This document shows, piece after piece, positions 8,953 through 17,505 of a stretch of DNA of 64,000 nt. The notes under the pieces are model-generated. The model was not told where the DNA came from and made no database searches. It saw nothing but the letters and a program-made list of their open reading frames with translations. The stretch is from an uncultured Pelagimonas sp. (GTDB taxonomy: Bacteria; Pseudomonadota; Alphaproteobacteria; Rhodobacterales; Rhodobacteraceae), in the NCBI GenBank assembly GCA_947499735.1, contig CANMPP010000001.1, positions 1,116,001 to 1,180,000 on the forward strand. The letters run 5' to 3'. The position numbers and the translations under genes were made by a program. Each line of letters opens with the position of its first letter. The stretch's first letter is position 1.

Positions 8953-9147
8953 ATGAAAAAGCGTAAAAGCCCCTGCATCGATCTTTGTGAATTTACTGGC
9001 CCAAGTGGCTGGTGTCTTGGCTGTGGCCGCACACGCGAGGAATGCGTCAGATGGAAAAAAATGAAACCTTATGAAGCGAATGCCATAGAGAAAGACCTAA
9101 ATCGTCGTATGACGAAAATGGCCCAGACATCACCTAAAGCACAATAA
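8953..9147 (+). CDS. DUF1289 domain protein
   Basis: A 64-residue protein with the four-cysteine DUF1289 pattern: CIDLC, then WCLGCGRTREE. The cysteines probably bind one metal ion, perhaps zinc. The family is widespread in Proteobacteria and has no agreed function. The rest is basic (RWKKMK, NRRMTKM). It stands alone, converging with the SDR gene that ends 36 bp away. Confidence 0.88.
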   Translation: MKKRKSPCIDLCEFTGPSGWCLGCGRTREECVRWKKMKPYEANAIEKDLNRRMTKMAQTSPKAQ

Positions 9148-9182
9148 AACCTTTGCTGCGGCGCGCGTACGAACGGCAGGTT

Positions 9183-10010
9183 TCAAATACCCATTGGTAC
9201 GCCCCCCGCGACTGGCAGGTTTATACCAGTGACATATCGCCCCGCAGGACCTGCCAAATAGGCGACAGCATGTGCGACATCTTCAGGAAGGCCCGCAGAC
9301 CTAAGCGCGACGCTCGCGTAGCGGCGTTTTCGTGTAGCTTCGAGGCTTTCACACGCCTCTGCCGCAAGCCGCACGTTTGCGGCTTCGTGCATATCTGTGG
9401 CGATGTAACCGGGACAGACCGTGTTGCAGAGGATGTTGTCAGGTCCGAACTCAGAAGCAAGTGTCTTGCTCAGGCCAACAAGTGCGTGCTTCATGGCCGT
9501 GTAAGCCCCAAACCCAGGTTCTGCGCCAAGGCTCCCTGTTGACCCAATATTGATAATCCGTCCGCCGCCGCATGCTTTCATATACGGAATGATAGCCTGC
9601 GCTAATAGCATCGGTCCCTGCACGTTTACGCGATAGCTCATTTCCCATTCAGCTTGCGTCGTCGTCAGGAAATCAGCCGATCCGGCCAAAGACCCGGCGT
9701 TGTTCACCAGAATGTCGACGGAACCAAAATCTGCCACACACTGATGAACAACCGAAGAGATTTGATCGCAGTCGGTGACGTCCAACGGTAAAGCGCGTGC
9801 TTTAGTGGAAGGCGTGCTTAGCTCTGCGACGAGTTCGTCAAGGAGATGCGTGGTGCATTTCATCGACCCATCAATTGCGATTTGGCCAGGCCGATCCGTT
9901 ACCACGACGTTGGCCCCGTCTGCGGCCAACTTATGAGCGATCGCGCGGCCGATCCCATTCGGAGCCGATGCGCCGGTAATCAGCGCAGTTTTTTCAGATA
10001 GAGGTTTCAT
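9183..10010 (-). CDS. SDR family NAD(P)-dependent oxidoreductase
   Basis: A classical short-chain dehydrogenase of 275 residues. The dinucleotide motif TGASAPNGIG lies at 12-21, NNAG at 103-106, the catalytic Ser157 in NIGSTGS, and Tyr170 with Lys174 in YTAMK. Its insertion (residues ~43-72) after the first beta-alpha unit is longer than usual. The end of the second strand reads VVVTDRPG; the Asp favours NAD over NADP. The substrate is unknown. It lies downstream of glnE and a small gene on the same strand but 90 bp away, so it may have its own promoter. Confidence 0.85.
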   Translation of the reverse strand: MKPLSEKTALITGASAPNGIGRAIAHKLAADGANVVVTDRPGQIAIDGSMKCTTHLLDELVAELSTPSTKARALPLDVTDCDQISSVVHQCVADFGSVDILVNNAGSLAGSADFLTTTQAEWEMSYRVNVQGPMLLAQAIIPYMKACGGGRIINIGSTGSLGAEPGFGAYTAMKHALVGLSKTLASEFGPDNILCNTVCPGYIATDMHEAANVRLAAEACESLEATRKRRYASVALRSAGLPEDVAHAVAYLAGPAGRYVTGINLPVAGGVPMGI

Positions 10011-10099
10011 TCATGTAGAGAGCGCCCAAAACCCGCGCATGTCAAACAGTTGTGCGAGTTGTGAGGGCGTTCTTTTTAAAACGTCAGGGCCATTTCAGA

Positions 10100-10375
10100 T
10101 CAGCTGCGAGGGCGTGATCGCCAACCACCTCGGCGTTTACGGGGTGCTGTGATTTGGTCCAGACCTTCGCTCAATACATCCGTCATCGGATGACTCCCTG
10201 TGCCATAGGTTTCTAAAAGCCCGGCAATGGCGGTCTTGGAAGAGGCCCCATCGGGTAAAGACAGCGCCCAATCGATAAAGATTGACCGGCACTCTTCTAA
10301 AGTTATCCCTTCAATACGGTAGGATTCACGGACCAATCCTTTTGGATCGTTGCTGTCTTTCTTGTGATCACTCAT
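10100..10375 (-). CDS. small conserved hypothetical protein coupled to glnE
   Basis: A 91-residue soluble protein that I do not recognise as a named family. It is acidic in the first two thirds (GITLEECRSIFIDWALSLP) and ends in a basic tail (PRKRRGGWRSRPRS). Its ATG overlaps the glnE stop by 4 bp, so translation is probably coupled. That suggests a nitrogen-related or GlnE-accessory role, but nothing in the sequence proves it. Confidence 0.65.
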   Translation of the reverse strand: MSDHKKDSNDPKGLVRESYRIEGITLEECRSIFIDWALSLPDGASSKTAIAGLLETYGTGSHPMTDVLSEGLDQITAPRKRRGGWRSRPRS

Positions 10376-13194
10376 TGTGTCCCATCCTCTATGTCCGGCA
10401 GACAGTCGTAAATAATTTCTCCTGCCGCTTCGCTGCTGGCCGCAAGACGAACGGCAAGCTTATCTACGGCCTGGGCATTGGTGATACGTAACATAAAGGC
10501 CCGCGCACCTGCACCCTCTTCTTGCGGATCCATGACCTCGTCGCAAATCAATCGACCTGCGATTTGCAGTGCCCATAGGTTTTCATAGGTTTCATTGAGA
10601 AATTTTGCATCCTCGCTTGCGACCAAATCTGGGCGAGACATCAACCCCTGTTCTGTGCTGGTCACCGTTCGGGTCGAAATCAGGCTTAAGGCCTGCGCGA
10701 ACAGTTCGATATCCTGCATGCGCCCGATACCCAGTTTTGCGTCCCATGGTCCGGGCCCTTGTTTGGCCGATTGGATACGTGCGCGCATTTCGGCCAAATC
10801 CTTCAAAACGACACTGTCAGATTTGGGTTGCGACAACAGCAATTCGCGAAACAAAGACACATCGCGCGCCACACTGGAACTGCCAGCCACAACACGGGAC
10901 CGGGTCAGCGCCATATGTTCCCATGTCCAAGCCACCTCTTGTTGATAGGTTTGAAAGGCCGACCAGCTGACAGCAAGAGGGCCCTTTTTACCCGAAGGGC
11001 GCAACCGCATGTCCATTTCATAAAGACGCCCCTCGGCCATTTGCGCAGTCATTGCCGTGATCAAAGACTGGGTCAATCGTGCATAATATGTACGGCTTGG
11101 CAAGGGTTTCGGGCCCTCAGAATAATCCGCATCTGCCGGATCATAGATCACGATCACATCCAGATCCGAACGTGCATGTAGGCGCCCTGCCCCAAGACTG
11201 CCCATGGCCATCACAACCGCGCCTCGCCCCGGTTGCGGACCGTGTTTCGTAGCAAAATTATCCGTCACGACCGGCCACAGCGCAGCGATGCAGGTTTCTG
11301 CCAGCTCTGCATATGCTGTGCCAGCCTCGGACGCCGATATCAGCCCACGCAGAACATGCACACCAATCCGGAAATGCCAATCCTTATTCCAGCGACGTGC
11401 CAAATCCAGCTTGCGTTCGTAATCCGCCTCAGCGGCTAAGATCGCAGTCAGGTCTTGAAGCAGCGATGCCTTACCCGGCCAAGACGCAAAAAAATCGCCG
11501 CCAATCACCGCATCAAACACGGACGAATTGCGCGACAAAAACCGTGCTAAATCCGATGACACCGATGCGATATCCACCAACAGATCGATCAATTGCGGAT
11601 TGGATTCAAACAAGGAAAAGATCTGAACACCCGCAGGCAACCCAGCCAAAAAACCATCAAAGGCCAGTAGGGCTTCATCCGGTTTTGTGGCCTCTTCCAA
11701 TCGTGACAAGATTTCTGGTCGCAGCCGATTGAAAATCTCCATGGCCCGTTCAGAACGCAGCGCAGCATAAGACGGCCAACGTTTGGCAATCGGGCTGTCT
11801 TCAAACTGTGCCGGTTGGTCCGCGGGTGATTTGGCGTGATGAGGTTCAAAAAACTCTTCCATCAATGCATGGACGCTTTCCAAACGGTCCTGCAATTCGG
11901 ATTGCAACCCGGCTGTGTCACGCCCCATCAGCGCCGCTAGACGATCAAACCCGTCTGGCGTGGATGGCAAATCATGGGTTTGCGCATCGGCAATCATCTG
12001 CAACCGATGTTCGACCATGCGATAAAATCGATAGTTTTTCGACAACATGTCCGCAACATCGCGTTCGAGCCAGCCTTTGTGCGCCAGCACGTTCAAACCG
12101 ACAACTGTGCCTTTGACACGCAAATCTGGATCGCGCCCCCCCGCGATAACCTGACGGGTCTGGGTGAAAAATTCGATCTCGCGTATGCCACCACGACCAA
12201 GCTTCATATTGTGACCATCCAGCGTAATGGGTCCATGAAACCCTTTATGCTCGCGGATTTTCAACCGCATATCATGGGCATCTTGAATAGCGGCAAAATC
12301 CAAATGCTTGCGCCATACGAACGGTTTCAAGTCACGCAAATACCGTTGACCGGCCGCACGATCCCCGGCGCAGACCCGCGCTTTTACATGGGCCGCGCGT
12401 TCCCATGCACGCCCAAGGCTTTCGTAATAGCGTTCCGCGGCCCCCATGGCCAAGCAAACCGGTGTCACAGAAGGATCTGGGCGCAGCCGTAGATCGGTTC
12501 GGAAAACATAACCTTCGCTTGTCACTTCACTCAGCGTTTTACACATGTTCCGCGTTGCTTTGACAAAACCAGCCCGCGCTTCAAAGATGTCATCTTTTCC
12601 AAAACGCGTCTCATCGAACAGACAAATTAAATCGATATCCGAACTATAGTTCAGCTCATGCGCGCCCATTTTACCCATGGCCAAGACGAACATTCCGCCC
12701 GCATCATCCAAATCATCACTGCCCAATCCCGGTATCGCGCCCCGGGATAGGATCGGATGAAGAGCGGCTGACATAGCCTGTTGCACCGCAATATCGGCAA
12801 ATCGCGTCAGCGTGTGCGTCACAGTTTCCAGTGGCCAAGCACCAGACAGATCACAAAGCGCGGTCAGAAGCGCAATGCGACCCTTTTCAAGACGCAGCCT
12901 CTGGGATGTCTGATCGAAAGGCGCCGTAACGCAGTCATTCAGACTTTTTTCCACGGCCCCTTCTGGATCTTCACAGGCGCTGCGCAACCATGTGTGCTCT
13001 TTCAAAATCAGCCCACGCAAATAAGGGCTGGATCCAGCAACCCCTTTGAACAATGCCAAGGTCTGACGATCCGCCCAGTCAAAAAGGGGATCGAGATCTT
13101 CGGCCTGCCCCTGATCATACGCGTGGGGCACCATTGTCATTCTGGATACAATACTCATGCGATCAAATAAATCAGCATTCCGGATGGCATACAA
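10372..13194 (-). CDS. glnE: bifunctional glutamine synthetase adenylyltransferase / deadenylase
   Basis: Adds or removes AMP on a tyrosine of glutamine synthetase, under control of PII proteins, to match nitrogen assimilation to supply. At 940 residues it is full length. Both nucleotidyltransferase domains are present: the N-terminal deadenylase domain with MGAHELNYSSDIDLI and the C-terminal adenylyltransferase domain with LGAGRLHARSDLDVI. Each holds the paired aspartates of the D-x-D site. The RGGIREIEFFTQ and GIGRMQDIELFAQ segments following each domain are typical. It is the first gene of a leftward unit with the small gene at its 3' end. Confidence 0.97.
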   Translation of the reverse strand: MYAIRNADLFDRMSIVSRMTMVPHAYDQGQAEDLDPLFDWADRQTLALFKGVAGSSPYLRGLILKEHTWLRSACEDPEGAVEKSLNDCVTAPFDQTSQRLRLEKGRIALLTALCDLSGAWPLETVTHTLTRFADIAVQQAMSAALHPILSRGAIPGLGSDDLDDAGGMFVLAMGKMGAHELNYSSDIDLICLFDETRFGKDDIFEARAGFVKATRNMCKTLSEVTSEGYVFRTDLRLRPDPSVTPVCLAMGAAERYYESLGRAWERAAHVKARVCAGDRAAGQRYLRDLKPFVWRKHLDFAAIQDAHDMRLKIREHKGFHGPITLDGHNMKLGRGGIREIEFFTQTRQVIAGGRDPDLRVKGTVVGLNVLAHKGWLERDVADMLSKNYRFYRMVEHRLQMIADAQTHDLPSTPDGFDRLAALMGRDTAGLQSELQDRLESVHALMEEFFEPHHAKSPADQPAQFEDSPIAKRWPSYAALRSERAMEIFNRLRPEILSRLEEATKPDEALLAFDGFLAGLPAGVQIFSLFESNPQLIDLLVDIASVSSDLARFLSRNSSVFDAVIGGDFFASWPGKASLLQDLTAILAAEADYERKLDLARRWNKDWHFRIGVHVLRGLISASEAGTAYAELAETCIAALWPVVTDNFATKHGPQPGRGAVVMAMGSLGAGRLHARSDLDVIVIYDPADADYSEGPKPLPSRTYYARLTQSLITAMTAQMAEGRLYEMDMRLRPSGKKGPLAVSWSAFQTYQQEVAWTWEHMALTRSRVVAGSSSVARDVSLFRELLLSQPKSDSVVLKDLAEMRARIQSAKQGPGPWDAKLGIGRMQDIELFAQALSLISTRTVTSTEQGLMSRPDLVASEDAKFLNETYENLWALQIAGRLICDEVMDPQEEGAGARAFMLRITNAQAVDKLAVRLAASSEAAGEIIYDCLPDIEDGTQ

Positions 13195-13377
13195 TGCCTC
13201 AACCCTATTGAAAAACAGGGGTTTTGCGCCCTAGCCGATATTGCAAGACTGTTTATGAAATTAGGGCCGCGTGAAAAAATGTAAAAATGATTTACATACC
13301 CTCTTGAAAAGCCATGGGCTGATCCCGATTTATCTTAATGTGAAAGGTATTCACATTCAACCTAATGGAGATCAACA

Positions 13378-13809
13378 ATGACAACCGTCCATGCAAACAC
13401 CGCTGAGCTGCCAACGCATTCTGGTTGGCTGGCATGCAGCGAAGCTTGGCTGGATTCAAAGGGAAAAGGCGCTTGGATCTTTGCAATGGTCCTTGGCTTT
13501 ATCTTTTTCTGGCCCGTCGGTCTTGCACTTTTGGCCTATATGATTTGGAGCAAACGCATGTTTTCAGGATCCTGCAAAAGCAAACGCACTGTGCATCACG
13601 CCGCATTTTCAGCGATGAAACCAACGGGCAATAGTGCCTTCGACGCCTATAAAACGGAAACTCTGAACCGTCTACAGCAAGAACAAGACGCTTTTGAAGC
13701 TTTCTTGGAGCGCTTGCGTGAAGCGAAGGACAAAACGGAATTTGACCAATTCATGGACGATCGTGCGCGTAATGCATCAAAAGATCGTGCAGAAGAAGCT
13801 GTCGAATAA
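13378..13809 (+). CDS. DUF2852 domain membrane protein
   Basis: A 143-residue protein. One or two membrane helices lie at about residues 32-55 (WIFAMVLGFIFFWPVGLALLAY). After them comes a basic loop and a charged, helical C-terminal part (LQQEQDAFEAFLERLREAKDKTEFDQFMDDR) that looks like a coiled coil facing the cytoplasm. The layout is that of DUF2852, an alphaproteobacterial family of unknown function. A GGAGA ribosome site precedes the ATG. Divergent from glnE. Confidence 0.82.
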   Translation: MTTVHANTAELPTHSGWLACSEAWLDSKGKGAWIFAMVLGFIFFWPVGLALLAYMIWSKRMFSGSCKSKRTVHHAAFSAMKPTGNSAFDAYKTETLNRLQQEQDAFEAFLERLREAKDKTEFDQFMDDRARNASKDRAEEAVE

Positions 13810-13893
13810 CACGCGATTGCAGCGTACAATCAATCAGCGCGGCCAGAAATTGGCCGCCTTTACCCCCAAGGCATCGTAACACGAGAAGAACAT

Positions 13894-14331
13894 ATGCCCG
13901 TCAGCCATTTACCAGATCCAGTTCGACAACCAGAATTTTTCGCGAGCGTGACATTCAAACGCGCCATCGCATGGATCATTGATGTGGTCATATCTATCAT
14001 CTTAACCTTGCCTGTGCTTGTGATGACGTTCTTCACCGGCGTCTTTTTCTTTCCCCTGATATTACTGGCTGTTGGTTTCCTGTATCGTTGGTTCACGATC
14101 GCACATGGTTCCGCCACGTGGGGCATGCGTTTAATGTCCCTAGAACTGCGTGATGCGCGCGGGCAGCGCCTGAATAATAATCAGGCCCTGCTGCATACAG
14201 CCCTCTATCACCTCTTTTGTATTTTCACGTTTTTGCAGGTGATTTCCGTTATCCTCATGCTAACGACACAGATGAAACAGGGGTTACATGATAAGTTTCT
14301 TGGTACGGTCTTGCTCAATCGTAGAATTTGA
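13894..14331 (+). CDS. RDD family membrane protein
   Basis: A 145-residue protein with the RDD pattern: a first helix region opening with FKRAIAWIIDVVISI (the R and D of the family name), a second helix (LILLAVGFLYRWF), the conserved ATWGMRLMSLELRDARG loop, and a last helix before LHDKFLGT. RDD proteins are thought to be small transporters or membrane accessory proteins; some affect Na+/H+ exchange. It follows the DUF2852 gene by 84 bp. Confidence 0.86.
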   Translation: MPVSHLPDPVRQPEFFASVTFKRAIAWIIDVVISIILTLPVLVMTFFTGVFFFPLILLAVGFLYRWFTIAHGSATWGMRLMSLELRDARGQRLNNNQALLHTALYHLFCIFTFLQVISVILMLTTQMKQGLHDKFLGTVLLNRRI

Positions 14332-14460
14332 GTAAAGTTTTCGTTAACCTAGTCCTAAGAATTATACTTTCATTTGAATCGTAATTTTCCTAATCGATAA
14401 AGCCTTGGAGAAACCCAAGTTCATTGCTACCGTTTAGTTAAATTCGAATGAGTGTTTGAT

Positions 14461-15273
14461 ATGCGCCACGCCCTTCGCATGACGCCGCAATTTTATGTGA
14501 CGGCTCCGCAAACCTGTCCCTACCTGCCGGACCGGCTGGAACGGAAATTGTTTACTTCCCTGCAAGGGGAACAGGCGCAATCGTTGAACGATGCACTGTC
14601 CCATCAGGGATTTCGTCGTTCTCAGAACGTCCTGTATCGACCATCCTGTGCAGATTGTTCGGCATGTTTGTCCGCGCGCATCAGCGTTGCTGATTTCAAA
14701 CCCAGCAAAACCCAGCGTCGCACGGCAAAGAAGAACACGGATATCAAACGTAAGGCAATTTCGCCTTGGGCCACAGAGGACCAGTTTGACCTGTTTCGTC
14801 GCTATCTGGACACCCGTCACGCAGATGGCGGCATGGCCGATATGGATGTTTTTGAATTCGCGGCGATGATTGAAGAAACGCCAATTCGCACGCGTATCGT
14901 TGAATATAGCGAGCCGGAATCGGAAGATTTGATCGCTGTGTGTCTGACAGACATCCTCAACGATGGGCTGTCTATGGTTTATTCTTTCTATGACCCGAAT
15001 TTCATCAAGTATTCTCTTGGCACATGGATGATCCTGGATCATATCGCAATCGCGCAAGAGCTGGGCTTGCCCTATGTCTACCTTGGCTATTGGGTGCCGG
15101 GTTCCGATAAGATGGGGTATAAGGCGCAGTTCTCTGGTCTGGAAATTTACAATCGCGGCGCTTGGGAACCCTTCCGGGGCGAAGAAGCCTATTTAGACGA
15201 ACAACGCCCGACGACGACTGATCCTATCGCGGAACAAGTCGCCAATATTCAGCTGCCCAATTCTGTGAAATGA
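14461..15273 (+). CDS. bpt: aspartate/glutamate leucyltransferase (bacterial N-end rule)
   Basis: Transfers leucine from Leu-tRNA to proteins with N-terminal Asp or Glu, marking them for ClpS/ClpAP. About 270 residues. The family signature is clear: [12 protein letters not shown] at the start, a CxxC-type region [18 protein letters not shown], and the GNAT-like core ending in [23 protein letters not shown] chose the ATG giving [13 protein letters not shown], which matches the usual start; a GTG three codons upstream is possible. Confidence 0.95.
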   Translation: MRHALRMTPQFYVTAPQTCPYLPDRLERKLFTSLQGEQAQSLNDALSHQGFRRSQNVLYRPSCADCSACLSARISVADFKPSKTQRRTAKKNTDIKRKAISPWATEDQFDLFRRYLDTRHADGGMADMDVFEFAAMIEETPIRTRIVEYSEPESEDLIAVCLTDILNDGLSMVYSFYDPNFIKYSLGTWMILDHIAIAQELGLPYVYLGYWVPGSDKMGYKAQFSGLEIYNRGAWEPFRGEEAYLDEQRPTTTDPIAEQVANIQLPNSVK

Positions 15274-15303
15274 CAGGTGAAGCAACGACAATCAGACAGT
15301 AGC

Positions 15304-16353
15304 CTAACGCGTGAACGGGTCCGCCCCGAACATATCTGTTAGGTCCACTGTCTGCCTTTCGTTTAAATCGCTTTTGTGATTGGCCAAAAAAGTGCTCGCT
15401 GCACGTCGGCCTGCCTCTTTCAAATGTGACAACACGACGGGAATGGGGCTAAGCTTGGTGGCGACGGACAGTTCATTCATCAGCGCATCATCAGCTATCA
15501 TATGGATCCGTGGTTCTTTCATCGAACCGGGTTTTAGCGATCCATCCCCCAACAAACGTTGCACAAAATTGATCGCGCGCAATTCTCGCAAGAGCGACGA
15601 ATTAAAACTGATCTCATTGATCCGGTTTTGAATTTCCGGCGGCGTGACAGGCACATCATCGCGATGCAAAGGATTGATATTGATGATCACAATGTCTTCG
15701 GGCAGCTCTTTGTCAAAAAGCGGAAACATGGCTGGGTTGCCCGTATAGCCTCCATCCCAAAATGCCTCTCGCGTCCCGCTTTCTGGATCGTCAATTTCAA
15801 CGGCTTGAAACATAGTAGGCAAGCAAGCAGAGGCCAAAATAACATCAGTCGAAATTGTCTCATTCGGAAAGACGCGCACCTTGCCCGAACGTACATTCGT
15901 GGCACAAATAAACAGATCAGGCCCATCAAGTGCGCAGATCTTATCGAATTCGAACTGTTCCACAATCGCCCGCAGCGGGTTCTGATACAGAGGCCCCCAT
16001 TGATAAGGGGAACTGACACGCGACCAAAGATCAGTCATCATAAAGGGCAAGGAATATTCGACGGATTTGCTGATCAATCCCGGATTGGGCATCCAGGCCT
16101 TGATCCAATCGGGGAAAAACGTATCGTCTTTCGCGCCGATCTGCTCCCAAAGCCAACCCAGCCGTTCCCGTGCGCCATCTCGTCCACCGTCCAACATGCC
16201 AGATTTCAGCGCAGCACCGTTCAACGCACCGGCAGACGTGCCCGAAATAGCAGCGATTTCAATCTCGGGGTCCTCAAGAATGCGATCCAAAACGCCCCAG
16301 GTGAACGCCCCATGCGCGCCACCGCCCTGCAATGCCAGATTGATCCGTTTCAT
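15304..16353 (-). CDS. patatin-like phospholipase family protein
   Basis: A predicted Ser-Asp dyad hydrolase of 349 residues. The oxyanion motif GGGAHG lies at 10-15, the nucleophile Ser40 in GTSAG, and the catalytic Asp in DGGYTGNP near 201. No signal peptide is seen, so it should act in the cytoplasm or at the inner membrane face. It sits 42 bp downstream of 3-hydroxybutyrate dehydrogenase on the same strand, a pairing I recall from related genomes. A role in lipid turnover, or in mobilising polyhydroxybutyrate, is possible; the latter is inference from the neighbour. Confidence 0.87.
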   Translation of the reverse strand: MKRINLALQGGGAHGAFTWGVLDRILEDPEIEIAAISGTSAGALNGAALKSGMLDGGRDGARERLGWLWEQIGAKDDTFFPDWIKAWMPNPGLISKSVEYSLPFMMTDLWSRVSSPYQWGPLYQNPLRAIVEQFEFDKICALDGPDLFICATNVRSGKVRVFPNETISTDVILASACLPTMFQAVEIDDPESGTREAFWDGGYTGNPAMFPLFDKELPEDIVIININPLHRDDVPVTPPEIQNRINEISFNSSLLRELRAINFVQRLLGDGSLKPGSMKEPRIHMIADDALMNELSVATKLSPIPVVLSHLKEAGRRAASTFLANHKSDLNERQTVDLTDMFGADPFTR

Positions 16354-16395
16354 AAACCGGCTCCTTGTAACTCATACCATGTCGCCCTGCTAAAC

Positions 16396-17166
16396 CTACA
16401 AAGCAGTCCAACCACCATCGACGGAAATAGCCGTGCCTGTAATTTGCGCCGCAGCATCCGAACATAAGAACACAACCGTTCCCCCCAATTGTTCGGTTGT
16501 CGCAAATTCTTTGGACGGCTGACGTTCCAACAGCATGCCAATCGCGGCCTCTTCGGAAATGTTGTATTCCTTCGCAGTGGCCGGAATTTGGGATTCCACC
16601 AATGGTGTCAAAACATAGCCCGGGCAGATTGCGTTACAGGTAATCGGTTCACGCGCTGTTTCCAATGCCACAACCTTACTCATACCAACCACGCCATGTT
16701 TGGCGGCGACATAGGCCGATTTATAGGGCGATGCCGTCAGACCATGAGCTGAGGCAATATTGATCACTCTGCCCCATCCGGCCTGGCGCATCATCGGCAA
16801 AGCCATCGCAGTTGTATGAAACACCGAAGACATGTTGATCGCGATGATGGCATCCCACTTCGCCGTTGGAAAATCCTCAATCGGGGCGACATGTTGAATT
16901 CCGGCATTATTGATCAAGATATCGCAGCAGCCCGCTTTCTCCACCAAGGAACGAGCTGCATCAGCATTGGATAGGTCCGCTTGGATATACCGTGCAGCCA
17001 CACCAAATTCAGATGCGATTTCCGCGGCAAGCGCATGATCTTCATCCCGATCCGTGAAGGAATTTAAAACAACATCCGCGCCAGCCTTTGCAACCTCGCG
17101 CGCAACCCCTAAACCGATCCCAGAATTCGATCCTGTAATGATCGCGGTCTTCCCCTTTAACGACAT
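16396..17166 (-). CDS. bdhA: 3-hydroxybutyrate dehydrogenase
   Basis: Interconverts (R)-3-hydroxybutyrate and acetoacetate with NAD; an SDR enzyme of 256 residues. TGSNSGIG lies at 11-18, NNAGIQHVAP after strand four, Ser139 in NIASAHG, and Tyr152 with Lys156 in YVAAK. The IQHVAPIEDFP and SAHGLTASPYKSAYVAAKHG segments are specific for this enzyme. The start is set by an AAGGAG ribosome site 7 bp before the ATG; the frame runs further upstream but without one. It is the first gene of a pair with the patatin. The acetoacetate made by the carnitine cluster could feed it. Confidence 0.93.
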   Translation of the reverse strand: MSLKGKTAIITGSNSGIGLGVAREVAKAGADVVLNSFTDRDEDHALAAEIASEFGVAARYIQADLSNADAARSLVEKAGCCDILINNAGIQHVAPIEDFPTAKWDAIIAINMSSVFHTTAMALPMMRQAGWGRVINIASAHGLTASPYKSAYVAAKHGVVGMSKVVALETAREPITCNAICPGYVLTPLVESQIPATAKEYNISEEAAIGMLLERQPSKEFATTEQLGGTVVFLCSDAAAQITGTAISVDGGWTAL

Positions 17167-17313
17167 AACACACTCCTTAACGCTGCTTTGCAGCAAGGAT
17201 ATCTTGAACGCGCACAAAAGATAGTTGTTTCGATAGAATACATTCCCCCTAAGCGTGCAGAACGCAACGTTAGCCAGAGAACCCCTGCCCGTTTTCATCC
17301 AACATGGAGCAGA

Positions 17314-17445
17314 ATAAAAAAAACCCCGGCACGTAGCCGGGGTTCAGTCATTGAGGCAGGTTTCATACAGGCAAGAAACCTATCGAGCAGTGCCCTCTTT
17401 ATAAGAGGTATTCCGCCTCTGGCCAAGCTAAAAGTTTGAAAACAC
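17314..17445 (-). ncRNA. candidate small RNA with intrinsic terminator
   Basis: On the minus strand, between bdhA and the oligopeptide-binding protein, a series of hairpins ends in a textbook terminator: arms at 17336-17344 and 17322-17330 (nine pairs, loop of five) followed by eight U. Upstream in the RNA lie a seven-pair hairpin (17375-17381 with 17358-17364) and a six-pair hairpin (17403-17408 with 17394-17399). The element 17416-17420 could pair instead with 17404-17408, giving two exclusive folds. No gene on this strand needs a terminator here, since bdhA starts downstream of it. The 5' end and promoter are not certain. Confidence 0.5.
17316..17344 (-). terminator. strong intrinsic terminator, leftward, upstream of bdhA
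   Basis: A nine-pair GC-rich stem with a five-base loop is followed on the minus strand by a run of eight T. On the plus strand there is no T run, so it acts leftward only. It lies about 150 bp upstream of the bdhA start and would end the candidate small RNA. Confidence 0.85.
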
Positions 17446-17505
17446 GAAAAAGCATCGCTAATCTTGGTTACAAGAAAACAAAGGATCACGGGGACAAAAC
17501 CAAAA

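Noticed and set aside
9148..9183. AAACCT ... AGGTTT inverted repeat between DUF1289 and the SDR gene as a terminator
   Set aside because: The loop is long, the stem is weak and no T run follows.
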